DNA from: Terriglobia bacterium
GTDB taxonomy: Bacteria > Acidobacteriota > Terriglobia > Terriglobales > Acidobacteriaceae
Reading direction: 5' to 3'
DNA: 55,856 nt
Assembly: GCA_020073645.1 (NCBI GenBank)
Contig: JAIQET010000024.1
Span: forward strand, 1 to 55,856
Below, in pieces: positions 10,079 through 19,379 of the stretch; within the stretch, counting starts at the first letter, position 1, and every line of letters begins with the position of its first letter. The translations under genes were made by a program, and so were the position numbers. The notes under the pieces are model-generated. The model was not told the origin of the DNA. It saw only the letters and a program-made list of their open reading frames with translations, and searched no databases.

Positions 10079-10315
10079 ATGTCGACCAGCGATCGCCAGA
10101 GGCGCCGGCGAGACACCTTGGATGACTTCTTCACCCGTCTGCACGAGTCCCGGGAAGTCTGCGTGTATGAGGCAATCGAAAGACTCGCACAGGCTGGAGA
10201 GGAAGTCGGCCTCAGCGTGGAGACCCTCATTCAGATGCTCGATGGAGGGGTAACCCTCGAGGAGTTGCTCGACCTGATCGAATCGAAAATGGCATCAAGG
10301 GTGTCGGCCGCTTAG
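10079..10315 (+). CDS. Small hypothetical protein
   Basis: 78 residues, acidic and mostly helical, with no signal peptide or membrane segment. The N-terminus is Arg-rich (RQRRRRDTLDD), and the C-terminal half ends in amphipathic helices (VTLEELLDLIESKM). The ATG follows GAGG by seven bases. I do not recognise the family. It lies just before another small gene in the same direction (35-base gap), and the two may be co-transcribed. Confidence 0.6.
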   Translation: MSTSDRQRRRRDTLDDFFTRLHESREVCVYEAIERLAQAGEEVGLSVETLIQMLDGGVTLEELLDLIESKMASRVSAA

Positions 10316-10350
10316 ACACAGCCCGCCCGAACAGGAGGCTGAGGCAGAAA

Positions 10351-10737
10351 ATGAATTCACACAATTGGCTAGGCTCGAATGTTGATTACGGAAGGAAACT
10401 TGTGAACTCCGGGCTGGAGGGAGCGCGTTCCGGCGAGGAGGAGTTTCTCGAGGGAAGACCTCTTGCTCCCTTTCTCAATGGCTCAGCGCGGCAGGCGTTG
10501 AGACCCGCAGCCATCGGGGCATGCCTCGCCTTGCTGGGCAGCTATCCGGGGAACCGGCACATGTCTGCGGGAAGGGCGTTCGCGTACGGTTTGCTGGGTG
10601 GCGCCATCGGCTTTGGCGTAGGTGTTGCTTGGGAAAGCCGCCGCCTAACCGCGAGCGTCGCTTCTGGCGCCTTGAAGAACATCGGCCGGGTGCGCGATGA
10701 GCACTGGCTGGAACAGCATCCCATCGACTACGCCTAG
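10351..10737 (+). CDS. Small hypothetical membrane-associated protein
   Basis: 128 residues. The central part (about 45-95) holds two Ala/Gly-rich hydrophobic stretches with a GGAIGFGVG core that could form a helical hairpin; the ends are charged. AGGAGG lies upstream of the ATG, slightly far. I do not recognise the family. It follows the 78-residue gene and precedes tRNA-Lys. Confidence 0.6.
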   Translation: MNSHNWLGSNVDYGRKLVNSGLEGARSGEEEFLEGRPLAPFLNGSARQALRPAAIGACLALLGSYPGNRHMSAGRAFAYGLLGGAIGFGVGVAWESRRLTASVASGALKNIGRVRDEHWLEQHPIDYA

Positions 10738-10869
10738 GAACAAAAGAAGTTTCGGAAACCAAACCGCGCCCGCACCTGCCTCAGCGACTGGGCCGCCTTG
10801 TTCGGTCCGCCATTCCAGGTTTCCAGAGCAATCCCGTCCAGTAAAGTTTGTGTTAGATTGAGAGAAAGT

Positions 10870-10945
10870 GGGCGCGTAGCTCAGTTGGCAGAGCAATGCC
10901 CTTTTAAGGCATGGGTCGCAGGTTCGAATCCTGCCGCGCTCACCA
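10870..10945 (+). tRNA. tRNA-Lys(TTT)
   Basis: A full cloverleaf of 76 bases with CCA encoded. The acceptor stem GGGCGCG pairs with CGCGCTC (one G-T pair). The anticodon stem is ATGCC/GGCAT with loop CTTTTAA, giving anticodon TTT. The T arm is GCAGG-TTCGAAT-CCTGC. Confidence 0.97.
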
Positions 10946-11251
10946 TCCATCCGCCGGAATCTTCGAATCTTTCCGCTTCCCGAGTCGGATACTGCGGCAC
11001 AGCAGGAATCGGAGTGCCCCTGGAATTGTACCCACTCACCCGCGAGATGGCCGTCAGGATTCTTGCTGGCTGAGATTGAGTCCCGGCAGCCTATGGAACA
11101 GAAATTCGGTCATCTAGCCGGGCTTCGGGCTTGAATAACCCGGCAACAACCTAACCATTCGTGTAAACCTCAGGCTGTCTGTTCCAAGAACGTTGACAAG
11201 ACCCGCCGCTCCGATTTCGGACCCGGCGTGCGCGCACCCGGTCGCGAGCTG
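10946..11251. other. Intergenic region after tRNA-Lys
   Basis: About 306 bases between the tRNA and the convergent end of the GloVer gene. A short GC-rich stem (GCCGGG with CCCGGC, near 11117-11143) may serve as a weak end signal, but it lacks a T-run. I see no gene and no integrated element at the tRNA 3' end. Confidence 0.4.
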
Positions 11252-12523
11252 TTAAGGGGTCAACACAAACACCGTCCCCGTTCCGAACAGCCCCCCCTGG
11301 GCGGTCGTTCCATAGATACCGTCCTTCCGCAGTGTCAGAAGCGAGGTGGGCAGAAAGCCGTCGGGGCCGCCAAAGGAATAGAGAACAGTCTCGGTCCATG
11401 CGCCGCCCGGCACTGCCGGGGGATCGAGTGCAAACACGACACCACCACTGACTTTTGGCATGCCGTTGCCGCCGTGTTGCGTGGTCCCAAAGAGCCTTCC
11501 CTTCTTGTTCATGACTACGCCGGCTGTAGGATTGCTTCCGTCAGAGCCGCCTGAAAAGCTGTACAGCACGGTCTCGGTCCAAGGGTCACCCTGCGCCGCC
11601 GGGGGAACGAGTTGGAACACAGTGCCTTCCTGGCCCGCACCTCCTCCATCCGTCGTTCCATAGAGCGTGCCGCTGGCGTCGAGTAGCAAACGGCCAGCGG
11701 GAAGAGTTCCATCGGTTCCGCTGAAAGAGAATATGACCGTCTCGGTCCAGGAGTTACCCACAGCAGCGGGCGGCGACACCTCGTACACTGCGCCCAGGTT
11801 ATTGGCGCCGCCGAGCGTGGTGGTTCCGTAGAGATTGCCGTTCTTATCCCTGACCAGCTCGCTCGAGGGAAATGCGGCGTCGCCGGAAGCGGCAAAGCTG
11901 TACAGGATGGTTTCAGTCCATGGGTTTCCAGAAGCGGTCGGCGGCGTCAACTGAAAGACCGCTCCCTTGCCATTTGCGCCACCAGCAAAAGTCACGCCGT
12001 AGAAGCCCGGGCTTGCGGCCAACAGGCCAGCGTTCGGGTTCACCCCGTCGCCAGAAAAGCTTCCGAAGCTGTAGATCACTTGTTTTTTCCAGCTGCCGCC
12101 AGACGACGCCGGCGGGACCAACTCGAACGCAGTGCCCAGATCGCTTGTGCCCCCCTCCAGGGTTGTTCCGAAAAGTTTTCCCGTCGAGGTCACGATCAGA
12201 CGGCATTCCGGAATCTTTCCGTCGGGGTTTCCCTGGAAGCGGGTGGGTATGGCCTCAGTCCAGGAACCTCCACCTGAAGGCGACAGTTCGAAAACGATGC
12301 CGTTGGCGCCGGAGACGCCACCAACCGCGGTGCTTCCATAGAGATTGCCGGCCTTGTCGAACACGACGCCGGCTTGCGGGTCGACTCCGTCGCCCGGGCG
12401 GGAACCAAAGCTGTATAGAGTTGTGAGCGTCTGTGCGGATGCGCAGGTGGCGCCCGCAAGCCAGACGGCGAGAACTAGAGTGCAGAGTCGGCTGGTGCCC
12501 TTGTAAAGTTTGAACTTGAACAT
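11252..12523 (-). CDS. Secreted GloVer-repeat beta-propeller-like protein
   Basis: 423 residues. An N-terminal signal peptide (VLAVWLAGATCASAQ) is followed by seven repeats of about 56 residues. Each unit contains an LYSFGG-like strand, an N/DG segment and a LYGTT.GG strand. This pattern is that of the GloVer-containing repeat family common in Acidobacteriota and Verrucomicrobiota. Seven units would fit one seven-bladed propeller. There are no catalytic motifs, and the function is unknown. It lies downstream of a second secreted repeat protein in the same direction. Confidence 0.85.
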   Translation of the reverse strand: MFKFKLYKGTSRLCTLVLAVWLAGATCASAQTLTTLYSFGSRPGDGVDPQAGVVFDKAGNLYGSTAVGGVSGANGIVFELSPSGGGSWTEAIPTRFQGNPDGKIPECRLIVTSTGKLFGTTLEGGTSDLGTAFELVPPASSGGSWKKQVIYSFGSFSGDGVNPNAGLLAASPGFYGVTFAGGANGKGAVFQLTPPTASGNPWTETILYSFAASGDAAFPSSELVRDKNGNLYGTTTLGGANNLGAVYEVSPPAAVGNSWTETVIFSFSGTDGTLPAGRLLLDASGTLYGTTDGGGAGQEGTVFQLVPPAAQGDPWTETVLYSFSGGSDGSNPTAGVVMNKKGRLFGTTQHGGNGMPKVSGGVVFALDPPAVPGGAWTETVLYSFGGPDGFLPTSLLTLRKDGIYGTTAQGGLFGTGTVFVLTP

Positions 12524-12687
12524 AGTTTCGTTGTCTCCATTCTTGTAGAAACTCTCAAAGCTGATTTGCCTGAATTGTCAATTTCAGTTCGCAAAAAACT
12601 TTTCGTGCTCTCTGGCCCAACGCTTTCAGTGACGGAGATCCTGTCGAGAGGATGGTGCAGCTCCTCTCAAACAGGATCCCCGCTCAA

Positions 12688-15375
12688 TTACGGCCCCGGC
12701 GTGTACACACCTCCCGTGGTTGCGAGGAAGAAGCCGGTCCAGTCTCCACCTCCCCACACGATCATTTGCGAGCCCGTCCAGACCGCCGGGAATTGGTGGC
12801 GGGCGGCTGGGGCGGAGACAGTACTGATCGGAACCCATAGGTCAGTAGTGGGATTATAGCGCCCACCGTCCCCAAACGAGCCGCTGCAGAAGCCGGCGTT
12901 GGCGCCGCATCCGGCCCAGACGATCATGTCCGTACCGGTCCATACATAGCCGAACCATCCGCGCCCCGTGGGAGCTCCGGTCAGGCTGGTAGGCGTCCAG
13001 GTGTCGGTTGCGGGGTCATAGAGGCCGCCGTCATTGTGGTAGGTGTAGACGCCGTTATAGGTCTGACCGCCCCAGACCAGCATCTTCGATCCCGTCCATG
13101 CCGAAGCCGTCCAATCGCGGGCGCTGGGAGCTTTGGTCGTAGAGGTTGCTTTCCAGGTATTGGTGGCCGGGTTGTAACGTCCTCCCGTGTTGGTATCAAA
13201 GGTAGCGCCCGCACCGCCCCAGACGATCATCTCGGAGCCAGTCCAAACTGCGGCTTGCAGTTCGCGCCCGGACGGAGCCCCAGTGGTGGAAACGGGGGTC
13301 CATTTGTCCGTCGATGGGTTGTAGCGGCTGCCGTTGTTCAGCCACAGCGAAAGTCCCGAACCACCCCAAACAATCATCTCGGTACCCGTCCACACCGCGG
13401 TGTGAGTGCCCCGCACCGGAGGCGCTCCGACGGTGGTTGTTCTGGTCCACTTGTCGGTGACTGGGTTGTACCTTGCACCTGTCTTGAACGGAACATTGCC
13501 GGATTGGCCTCCCCAGATGATCATCTCGGCGCCCGTCCACACCGCGGTATGGAGGAGCCTTCCGCTCGGCGCCCCGGTAAGTGAAGTAGGTGTCCAGGTG
13601 TCCAGCGCCAGGTTGTACCGCGCGCCGGTGTTGGTGCCTCCGACGACAGTGGCATCTTCGCCGCCCCACACGATCATCTCGGTTCCGGTCCATACGCCGC
13701 TGTGCAGATCACGACCGCTGGCCGCCGGCACTGCATTGGTCGAAGTCCAGCTGTCAGAAGCCGGGTTGTAACGGCCGCCGGTTTTGTCGAATCCGCCCCA
13801 GACGATCATCTGCGATCCAGTCCAGACCGAGACCGGATGCCCGGAGCGGCCAACCGGTGGATTTACTGTGCTGGTTGCCTTCCAGGTGTTGGTCGCAGGG
13901 TTATAGCGGCCGCCCGTGTTGGTCGGGGTGAATTCGTTCACGCCACCCCACAAAATCATTTCTGTCCCTGACCACACCGCGGTATGCAAAGAACGTGCGC
14001 TGGGAGCGCCAGTGGCAGCGACCGCTCTCCACTTGTTGGTGGCGGGGTTGTAGCGGGCTCCGTTGTTGAAGGTTACGGTCGTATTCGTGCCGCCCCACAT
14101 GATCATCTCGGTCCCGCTCCACACCGCGGTGTGATAGTAGCGGGCAAGCCCGGCGGAAACGGCCGCAGTTACCGTCCAAGTATCGTTGGATGGATTGTAA
14201 ACTGCACCGGTGTTCAGTGGGGCAGAATCGCTGAATCCTCCCCAAACAATCGCTTGCGAGCCGGTCCAGACCATGGTGTGAGCCTGGCGGGCCGAAGGGG
14301 CATTTGCGGTGTTGGTCAGTATCCAGGTATCGGTGGAAGGGTTGTAGCGCCCGCCGCCGGTTCCCACCTGAGAAGGAAGGCAGATGTCGTTGATGAACGA
14401 GCAGCCACCCCACACGATCATTTCTGTTCCCGTCCACACCGCGGTGTGGTTCATACGGGTGTGAGGAACGCCGTTCAACGAGGTTTGGGTCCAGCTATCG
14501 GTCAGCGGGTTGTAGCGCTGGCCGGTGGCGTTGTCGCAATGATGCTGATCGCGAAGCAGGTCGCAGCCGCCCCAGATGATCATCTCGGTTCCGGTCCACA
14601 CTGCGGTGTGCCCGGTCTTTCCGAACGGCACTGCAGAGTTGTTGGTGCTGTGCCAGGTATCGGTGGCTGGGTCGTAACGGGAACCGGTGTAGACAGGAGA
14701 CAAAGTCGGACCCCCGCCCCAGACAATCATCTCGGCCCCGGTCCAGACGGCCGTCATCCCGTTGTCTCCCCCGGGAAGGTCGTGCGTCGGAGACCAGGAA
14801 TCCGGGGCGGCGTTCGCGCTGTTGATGTCCGGCAGCACGTAGGCGAAGTCGGCTTCCGCGACCTGCGCGGCATACTTCGATCTCGTCTTGTTCCACCACT
14901 GCGCAAACGGCTGCGTCTTCGAATCAAACCGCGCGTCGTGCTCGTAGAAGTTCCGCGCCAGCCGTTCGGCGAGCGCTGGTCGCGCCAGAATTTCCGCGAT
15001 CAATCGCGGATCATTGTCGAGCGCGGCAAACAATTCGCGGAGAAGACTGGGGTCCTTGGTATCGCGGGCCATGCGTACCATCTCGGCCTGCAGTTGCTGG
15101 CCGCTGATGGAGGTATGCCAAACCCTTTCGAGCGCCGTGGTGAGGCGCAGCGCGTCTTCCGCTTTTGCCTGCAACTGCTCCGGGGAGATGACCGCGCCCA
15201 GCGACGGCTTTGCGCCTGGGTTCTCCTTCGGCCAAATGCGGTGCTGCCAATAGACCTCTTGCACCGCCCGGTGACGGGCAACGCGCTCGGTAAGATCCAC
15301 GGCCCGTTGCCGGGAAAACAGCGGAACCGCACACATGGTCAGAACAAGCAAGATTGCGATGGAATGCTTCTTCAT
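12688..15375 (-). CDS. Secreted 14-unit Kelch-like repeat protein
   Basis: 895 residues. The signal peptide is KKHSIAILLVLTMCAVPLFS. A helical N-terminal region of about 170 residues is followed by 14 units of about 50 residues, each with the core HTAVWTGTEMIVWGG and a following RYNPATDTW. This is a Kelch-type propeller repeat; 14 units suggests two seven-bladed propellers in tandem. The ATG at 15375 has GAGGAG upstream and is preferred over the in-frame TTG at 15390. No enzyme motif is visible. It probably works in surface binding, but that is inference. Confidence 0.88.
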   Translation of the reverse strand: MKKHSIAILLVLTMCAVPLFSRQRAVDLTERVARHRAVQEVYWQHRIWPKENPGAKPSLGAVISPEQLQAKAEDALRLTTALERVWHTSISGQQLQAEMVRMARDTKDPSLLRELFAALDNDPRLIAEILARPALAERLARNFYEHDARFDSKTQPFAQWWNKTRSKYAAQVAEADFAYVLPDINSANAAPDSWSPTHDLPGGDNGMTAVWTGAEMIVWGGGPTLSPVYTGSRYDPATDTWHSTNNSAVPFGKTGHTAVWTGTEMIIWGGCDLLRDQHHCDNATGQRYNPLTDSWTQTSLNGVPHTRMNHTAVWTGTEMIVWGGCSFINDICLPSQVGTGGGRYNPSTDTWILTNTANAPSARQAHTMVWTGSQAIVWGGFSDSAPLNTGAVYNPSNDTWTVTAAVSAGLARYYHTAVWSGTEMIMWGGTNTTVTFNNGARYNPATNKWRAVAATGAPSARSLHTAVWSGTEMILWGGVNEFTPTNTGGRYNPATNTWKATSTVNPPVGRSGHPVSVWTGSQMIVWGGFDKTGGRYNPASDSWTSTNAVPAASGRDLHSGVWTGTEMIVWGGEDATVVGGTNTGARYNLALDTWTPTSLTGAPSGRLLHTAVWTGAEMIIWGGQSGNVPFKTGARYNPVTDKWTRTTTVGAPPVRGTHTAVWTGTEMIVWGGSGLSLWLNNGSRYNPSTDKWTPVSTTGAPSGRELQAAVWTGSEMIVWGGAGATFDTNTGGRYNPATNTWKATSTTKAPSARDWTASAWTGSKMLVWGGQTYNGVYTYHNDGGLYDPATDTWTPTSLTGAPTGRGWFGYVWTGTDMIVWAGCGANAGFCSGSFGDGGRYNPTTDLWVPISTVSAPAARHQFPAVWTGSQMIVWGGGDWTGFFLATTGGVYTPGP

Positions 15376-15386
15376 TTGCCCTCTCC

Positions 15387-15455
15387 TCAAATCGCTCTAC
15401 CAGCGCCGCCGCTCGACTTCGGCAGCGGGTGCAGCTTCAGCAATCTGGAATTCAT
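15387..15455 (-). CDS. Candidate 22-residue leader peptide upstream of the Kelch-like gene
   Basis: ATG at 15455 follows GGAGG by four bases. It opens a 22-codon frame beginning MNSRLLKLH and ending at a TGA that overlaps the ribosome-site region of the Kelch-like gene, whose ATG is 11 bases further on. The product is basic with no clear signal. The good ribosome site and the close spacing suggest translational coupling; chance is a real alternative. Confidence 0.3.
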   Translation of the reverse strand: MNSRLLKLHPLPKSSGGAGRAI

Positions 15456-15498
15456 CAATCCTCCCTGGACCTGGGGTCGCCAATCGGAGGCCGCCGAA

Positions 15499-16326
15499 CT
15501 ACCTGCTTGGCACTACCGACGCATTCCGCGCCTTAGGGTGAACCGCGTAGCTCAGTACGGGATTAATCACCAGCGGCTTGGACGGATCGTATGTACCCAC
15601 CACGAACTTGATCTGTTTCCCACGAACGACGTATCGCGCGCTCACCGGGCGCCTGACTCCCTCCAGGTTCTGGTAAGCCGTTGGCTTCTGGAACCTGATT
15701 TCGATTTGTCCCGTCCTCAGCAGCAGATTCCCTTGCGCATCGAGCAGCGGGTTGCCGGCTCCGGAGAGCGCCATCGCGATCTGGCTGGGCATGGCGCCGG
15801 AGGCGATCACGAAGTCGTACTCAAGCCGTCCGTGTGTGCCGTGATAGCTGATATCAATCCCGGGATACACATCCCGGAACTGCACTCGCGCAAAATTCGG
15901 AATCCCGGTGCGCCAGTTCTTCGGATCGGAACCGAAAAAATAGCTGCTCTTCGTCGGCAATTCGTTCCTGGGTACAAGCGCGGGAGAGGAGTTGGCCCCC
16001 ACCAGCTTCACCGCAAACGACTGGGTCCCCGCGCCCGCCGGCGATGCCCATGTTTCAAACGACAGCAGCGCAGCTTCATGGGTCAGGCAGAGCGTGTACC
16101 CAGGGCCGCGGGCGATGAACTGGACCGGCTGATCAACCTGGCCCTGGTTCGGCTCGAAGCTGATGGGTCCCTCGAAGGGATCCGCAGCGCCGTCCACGGA
16201 GGACTTGGTAGCACTCCCCGTCTGTTCTCCGGCCAGCCTCGCCGCCACGCTCATAGCCAATAAGACCCCGAGCAAGATCGCCGCGGAACGAGCCATCCTT
16301 CGTCTTGGAACTGCGCTGAATTGCAT
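15499..16326 (-). CDS. Orphan SBBP-type N-terminal domain protein (shortened)
   Basis: 275 residues. A hydrophobic signal-like segment (about 12-28) is followed by the domain that normally opens SBBP-repeat proteins: FEPNQGQVDQPVQFIARGPG, then SYFFGSDPKNW, VYPGIDISYHG and RLEYDFVI. In full-length relatives the NPVLSY strand leads into many propeller repeats. Here it is followed by only about 17 residues (ending SVVPSR) and a stop. It is either a shortened stand-alone form or the remnant of a longer gene. It is followed in the same direction by the Kelch-like gene. Confidence 0.75.
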   Translation of the reverse strand: MQFSAVPRRRMARSAAILLGVLLAMSVAARLAGEQTGSATKSSVDGAADPFEGPISFEPNQGQVDQPVQFIARGPGYTLCLTHEAALLSFETWASPAGAGTQSFAVKLVGANSSPALVPRNELPTKSSYFFGSDPKNWRTGIPNFARVQFRDVYPGIDISYHGTHGRLEYDFVIASGAMPSQIAMALSGAGNPLLDAQGNLLLRTGQIEIRFQKPTAYQNLEGVRRPVSARYVVRGKQIKFVVGTYDPSKPLVINPVLSYAVHPKARNASVVPSR

Positions 16327-16634
16327 TGACCCTATCTCCTGCCAGCTGGTCGGGAACCAGTGTGGCCCGGCGTGGGCGCATTACTACAGAACTCAATCTG
16401 CGGCCGCAAGCGAATGGTTTGTGGAACTTATGTGACCGGGTATCTATCTCGTTCCGCTAGACTTAATGACGGGCTCCGGCGCGAGAAGCGGATGTGATCA
16501 GGCATCTAACAGGAGCCGCCGCAAGTGGCCCGGTGGGGCGGGGCATTACAAAATCTTGACAATTACCCCAAGCAGACTCGGTAAACTGGGTCGGGGCGTG
16601 GTGCCATCGCAGTAGCCTGCCTGCTGATATCCCG
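16327..16634. promoter_or_regulatory. Divergent intergenic region with a TTGACA -35 candidate
   Basis: About 308 bases between the leftward SBBP-domain gene and the rightward regulator. A perfect TTGACA at 16556-16561 points right. A -10 is less clear: TAAACT at 16582-16587 is 20 bases away, which is long. No other gene was seen here. Confidence 0.35.
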
Positions 16635-19379
16635 GTGGAAAGTCGCAACCAACAACCCGGCGTTTTCGTGCGCTTTGGTCCCTATGAAGTGGACCGGCGG
16701 ACCGCGGAAGTTCGTAAGCACGGATTCAAGATCAAACTTTCCGGACAGCCTCTGGAGGTGCTCCTCCTGCTGCTGGAACGCCCGGGCGAACTGGTGACCC
16801 GCGAAGAGCTGCGCCAGCGTCTCTGGTCGGGTAATGTTTTTGTGGATTTTGAACGAAGTCTGAACAGCGCGGTGAAAAAGCTACGCCGGGCCCTGAACGA
16901 GGATCCGCAACAGCCCCGCTACATCGAAACCTACCCCCGCAAAGGATACAGGTTCATCGGCGTCCTGGAGCCAGAGGCGGCTCCGCCGGACGAGCCCGTG
17001 GCGGAAGCTGCTCATCCAGCGAGCATTGCGCTTGCGCCTTCTCTGCCTGGGGCATTCGCGCTCCTGTACAAGCGTCGGAAGTGGCAAATTGCGGCCGCGC
17101 TGGCAGCACTCCTCGCCATCGGTCTCTTCATGGTGGATGGAGCCAGTCGCCGAATGCATAAGGCGAGTGCCATCAGTCCGCCGCAGAGAAACGAAAACTT
17201 TCGCTCTTCGATTGCGGTACTTGGATTCAAGAATCTCTCATCTCGTCGGGATGCCGACTGGCTTTCGACGGCGATTACGCAAATGCTGGCGACCGAGCTC
17301 GCCAGCGGGGACAAAGTTCGGATCGTTCCTGAGGAGGTCGTGGCTCGCGCCAAGTCCGACCTGGGCCTGAAAGAGAAAGACAGCTACGCCCGTGATACCC
17401 TGCGCGAGCTCCGCATACGTCTGGGCAGCGACTACGTGATCGCCGGCTCCTACGTCGCTCTCGGCGACAGAAACTCGGGGCAGGTGCGGATGGATCTCCG
17501 GCTTCAGGAAGCAATCTCCGGGGAAACCCTGACCAGCATCGCCGTGAGCGGCAAACAAACGGAAATCTTCGATCTGGTGGCTCGAGCCGGTCGGGAAATG
17601 CGGACCAAACTCGGAACCACGGTTCCGCCCGAGGGCGATGTGGACTGGCGCACCGTGCTGCCTTCCTCTCCAGAAGCAGCGCGGCTCTACTCGGAAGGCT
17701 TGTCGCGCCTGCGGGTTTCCGAGAACCTGCCGGCGAGCGAACTGCTGCAGAAGAGCCTCGCGATTGAACCCGATTTCGCGCTCGGCCATGCCGCCCTGGC
17801 CCAAGCCTGGTCTGCCCTGGGCTACGATGCGCGCGCGCTGGCGTCTGCACAGAAGGCGCTCTCTTTGTCGAATGGACTGCCCGAAGATGAGCGCATGGAG
17901 ATCCAAGGCCGCTATTACGAACTGAACCATGACTGGGCAGGCGCCGTCGGAGTGTACCGCCATCTCTGCCAAGACTATCCCGATGATCTCGAATCAGGTC
18001 TGAAGCTGGCCGCTGCTCAGACCTTTGCAGGCGACCTCAAAGACGCTTTGGCTACGCTGTCCAACCTTCGGTCGCTTCGGCCTCCGCAGGGAAATGATCC
18101 CAGGATCGATCTGGCAGAGGCGTCTGTGGCGGCGCAAAGCGGCGACTACAAGCGGCAGCAAGCGCTGGCCGAGCAAGCCGCCCAGAAGTCGCAGTCTGCC
18201 GGTGCCCGCCTGTTGCTGGCTCGCGCCAAGCTGGTACAAGGGTGGGCTCTCGATGACCAGTCACGATGGCAGGAGGCCCTCGAGGCGTTCTCCGCGGCGG
18301 AGAAGATTTTCAAAGAAGCACGGGACCCGGACGGAACCGCTACTGCGCTCAACGACCTGGGAATTGTTCTGCAGAAGCAAGGCGATCTGGCTGGAGCCCG
18401 CGAAAAACTGGAGCAGGCCCGTGCTGGGTTCCACCAGGTTGGGGACGAAAACGGAGTCGGGGCGGTCCTGACCAACCTGGGCGAGGTCTACCGCGCTCAA
18501 GCCGACCTCTCGCAGGCAGAAAGCCTCTACCGGGAGGCTCTGGCGATCTTTCGCCAAACCGGCCGCAAAGATAACGAGTACGCCATTATGAATAACCTTG
18601 GCGGGCTGCTCTACCAACGGGGAGATTTCCGGGCCGCGGGGAAAATCTTCGAAGAACTGCTGCGGGTTCGACAGGCTGCGGGTGACAAGAATGGGAACGC
18701 GCTGGCCAAAACCAACCTCGCCGATGTTCTGCGAGTCCAAGGCGAGTTGGATCGCGCGGTAGCACTTTACGAGGAAGGGATCGAGGCTTTTAAGGAGATG
18801 GGCGATCGGTCCACCATGGCCGCGGTTCAGGTCTCGCTGGCCAAGGCTCGCATCGGCAAACACGATTTTTCAACGGCACGTCGCATCCTGCAGGAAGCGC
18901 TGGAAACCAACCGTGACATCGGGGCCAAAGGCGATGCCGCCTGGGATCGCGTCCTGCTGGCTCAAGTGGCCCTCTACGAGGGGCATCCCGAACAGTTTGA
19001 CGACTCCGTGCAGGAGTCCATTAAGGAACTGGCCTCAGAGCAGCGCGGCGCCGACGAGATGGAGGCGCATGCCATCCAAGCCCGGGCTTATCTCCGACTG
19101 GGCAAGATCAGCGAGGCCCAGCAGAGTGTCAGCCGCGCGCAGTCGATTCGCGGCACCGACTGGCTGGCCAAGTTCCATCTCTCCCTGGCCGCTGCCGAGG
19201 TGGATGCCGCCGCCGGCAACGGTACCCTGGCCAGAAGCAGGCTTCATGCCGCGCAAGTCGAGGCCGAGAAGGTCGGCTGCAAGATCTGTGAAGCCGAAAT
19301 CCGGTCCGGCCCGGCCAAGCTTGGCGCGCGAGGCACCGCCCAAAGCGCTCCCGTCCTCGAAGGTAAAGTCCTCCAATAA
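16635..19379 (+). CDS. Winged-helix/TPR membrane transcriptional regulator (CadC/OmpR-type DNA-binding domain)
   Basis: 914 residues. Residues about 12-110 form an OmpR-type winged helix, with RFGPYEVDRRTAEVRKHG, then LVTREELRQRLW and IETYPRKGYRFIG. A single membrane helix lies at about 150-168. A FlgO/TolB-like alpha-beta domain (about 190-340) follows, and then many TPR units to the C-terminus. The start is GTG at 16635 with a weak ribosome site. The form is common in Acidobacteriota: DNA-binding in the cytoplasm, sensing or scaffolding part outside. It is divergent from the secreted repeat-protein genes, which are plausible targets. Confidence 0.85.
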   Translation: MESRNQQPGVFVRFGPYEVDRRTAEVRKHGFKIKLSGQPLEVLLLLLERPGELVTREELRQRLWSGNVFVDFERSLNSAVKKLRRALNEDPQQPRYIETYPRKGYRFIGVLEPEAAPPDEPVAEAAHPASIALAPSLPGAFALLYKRRKWQIAAALAALLAIGLFMVDGASRRMHKASAISPPQRNENFRSSIAVLGFKNLSSRRDADWLSTAITQMLATELASGDKVRIVPEEVVARAKSDLGLKEKDSYARDTLRELRIRLGSDYVIAGSYVALGDRNSGQVRMDLRLQEAISGETLTSIAVSGKQTEIFDLVARAGREMRTKLGTTVPPEGDVDWRTVLPSSPEAARLYSEGLSRLRVSENLPASELLQKSLAIEPDFALGHAALAQAWSALGYDARALASAQKALSLSNGLPEDERMEIQGRYYELNHDWAGAVGVYRHLCQDYPDDLESGLKLAAAQTFAGDLKDALATLSNLRSLRPPQGNDPRIDLAEASVAAQSGDYKRQQALAEQAAQKSQSAGARLLLARAKLVQGWALDDQSRWQEALEAFSAAEKIFKEARDPDGTATALNDLGIVLQKQGDLAGAREKLEQARAGFHQVGDENGVGAVLTNLGEVYRAQADLSQAESLYREALAIFRQTGRKDNEYAIMNNLGGLLYQRGDFRAAGKIFEELLRVRQAAGDKNGNALAKTNLADVLRVQGELDRAVALYEEGIEAFKEMGDRSTMAAVQVSLAKARIGKHDFSTARRILQEALETNRDIGAKGDAAWDRVLLAQVALYEGHPEQFDDSVQESIKELASEQRGADEMEAHAIQARAYLRLGKISEAQQSVSRAQSIRGTDWLAKFHLSLAAAEVDAAAGNGTLARSRLHAAQVEAEKVGCKICEAEIRSGPAKLGARGTAQSAPVLEGKVLQ

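Noticed and set aside
10870..10945. Genomic island at tRNA-Lys
   Set aside because: No integrase and no duplicated tRNA 3' end were seen on either side.
13984..16263. 759-codon plus-strand frame over the Kelch-like and SBBP-domain genes
   Set aside because: It is the antisense shadow of repeat DNA; it crosses two real genes with signal peptides and known repeats.
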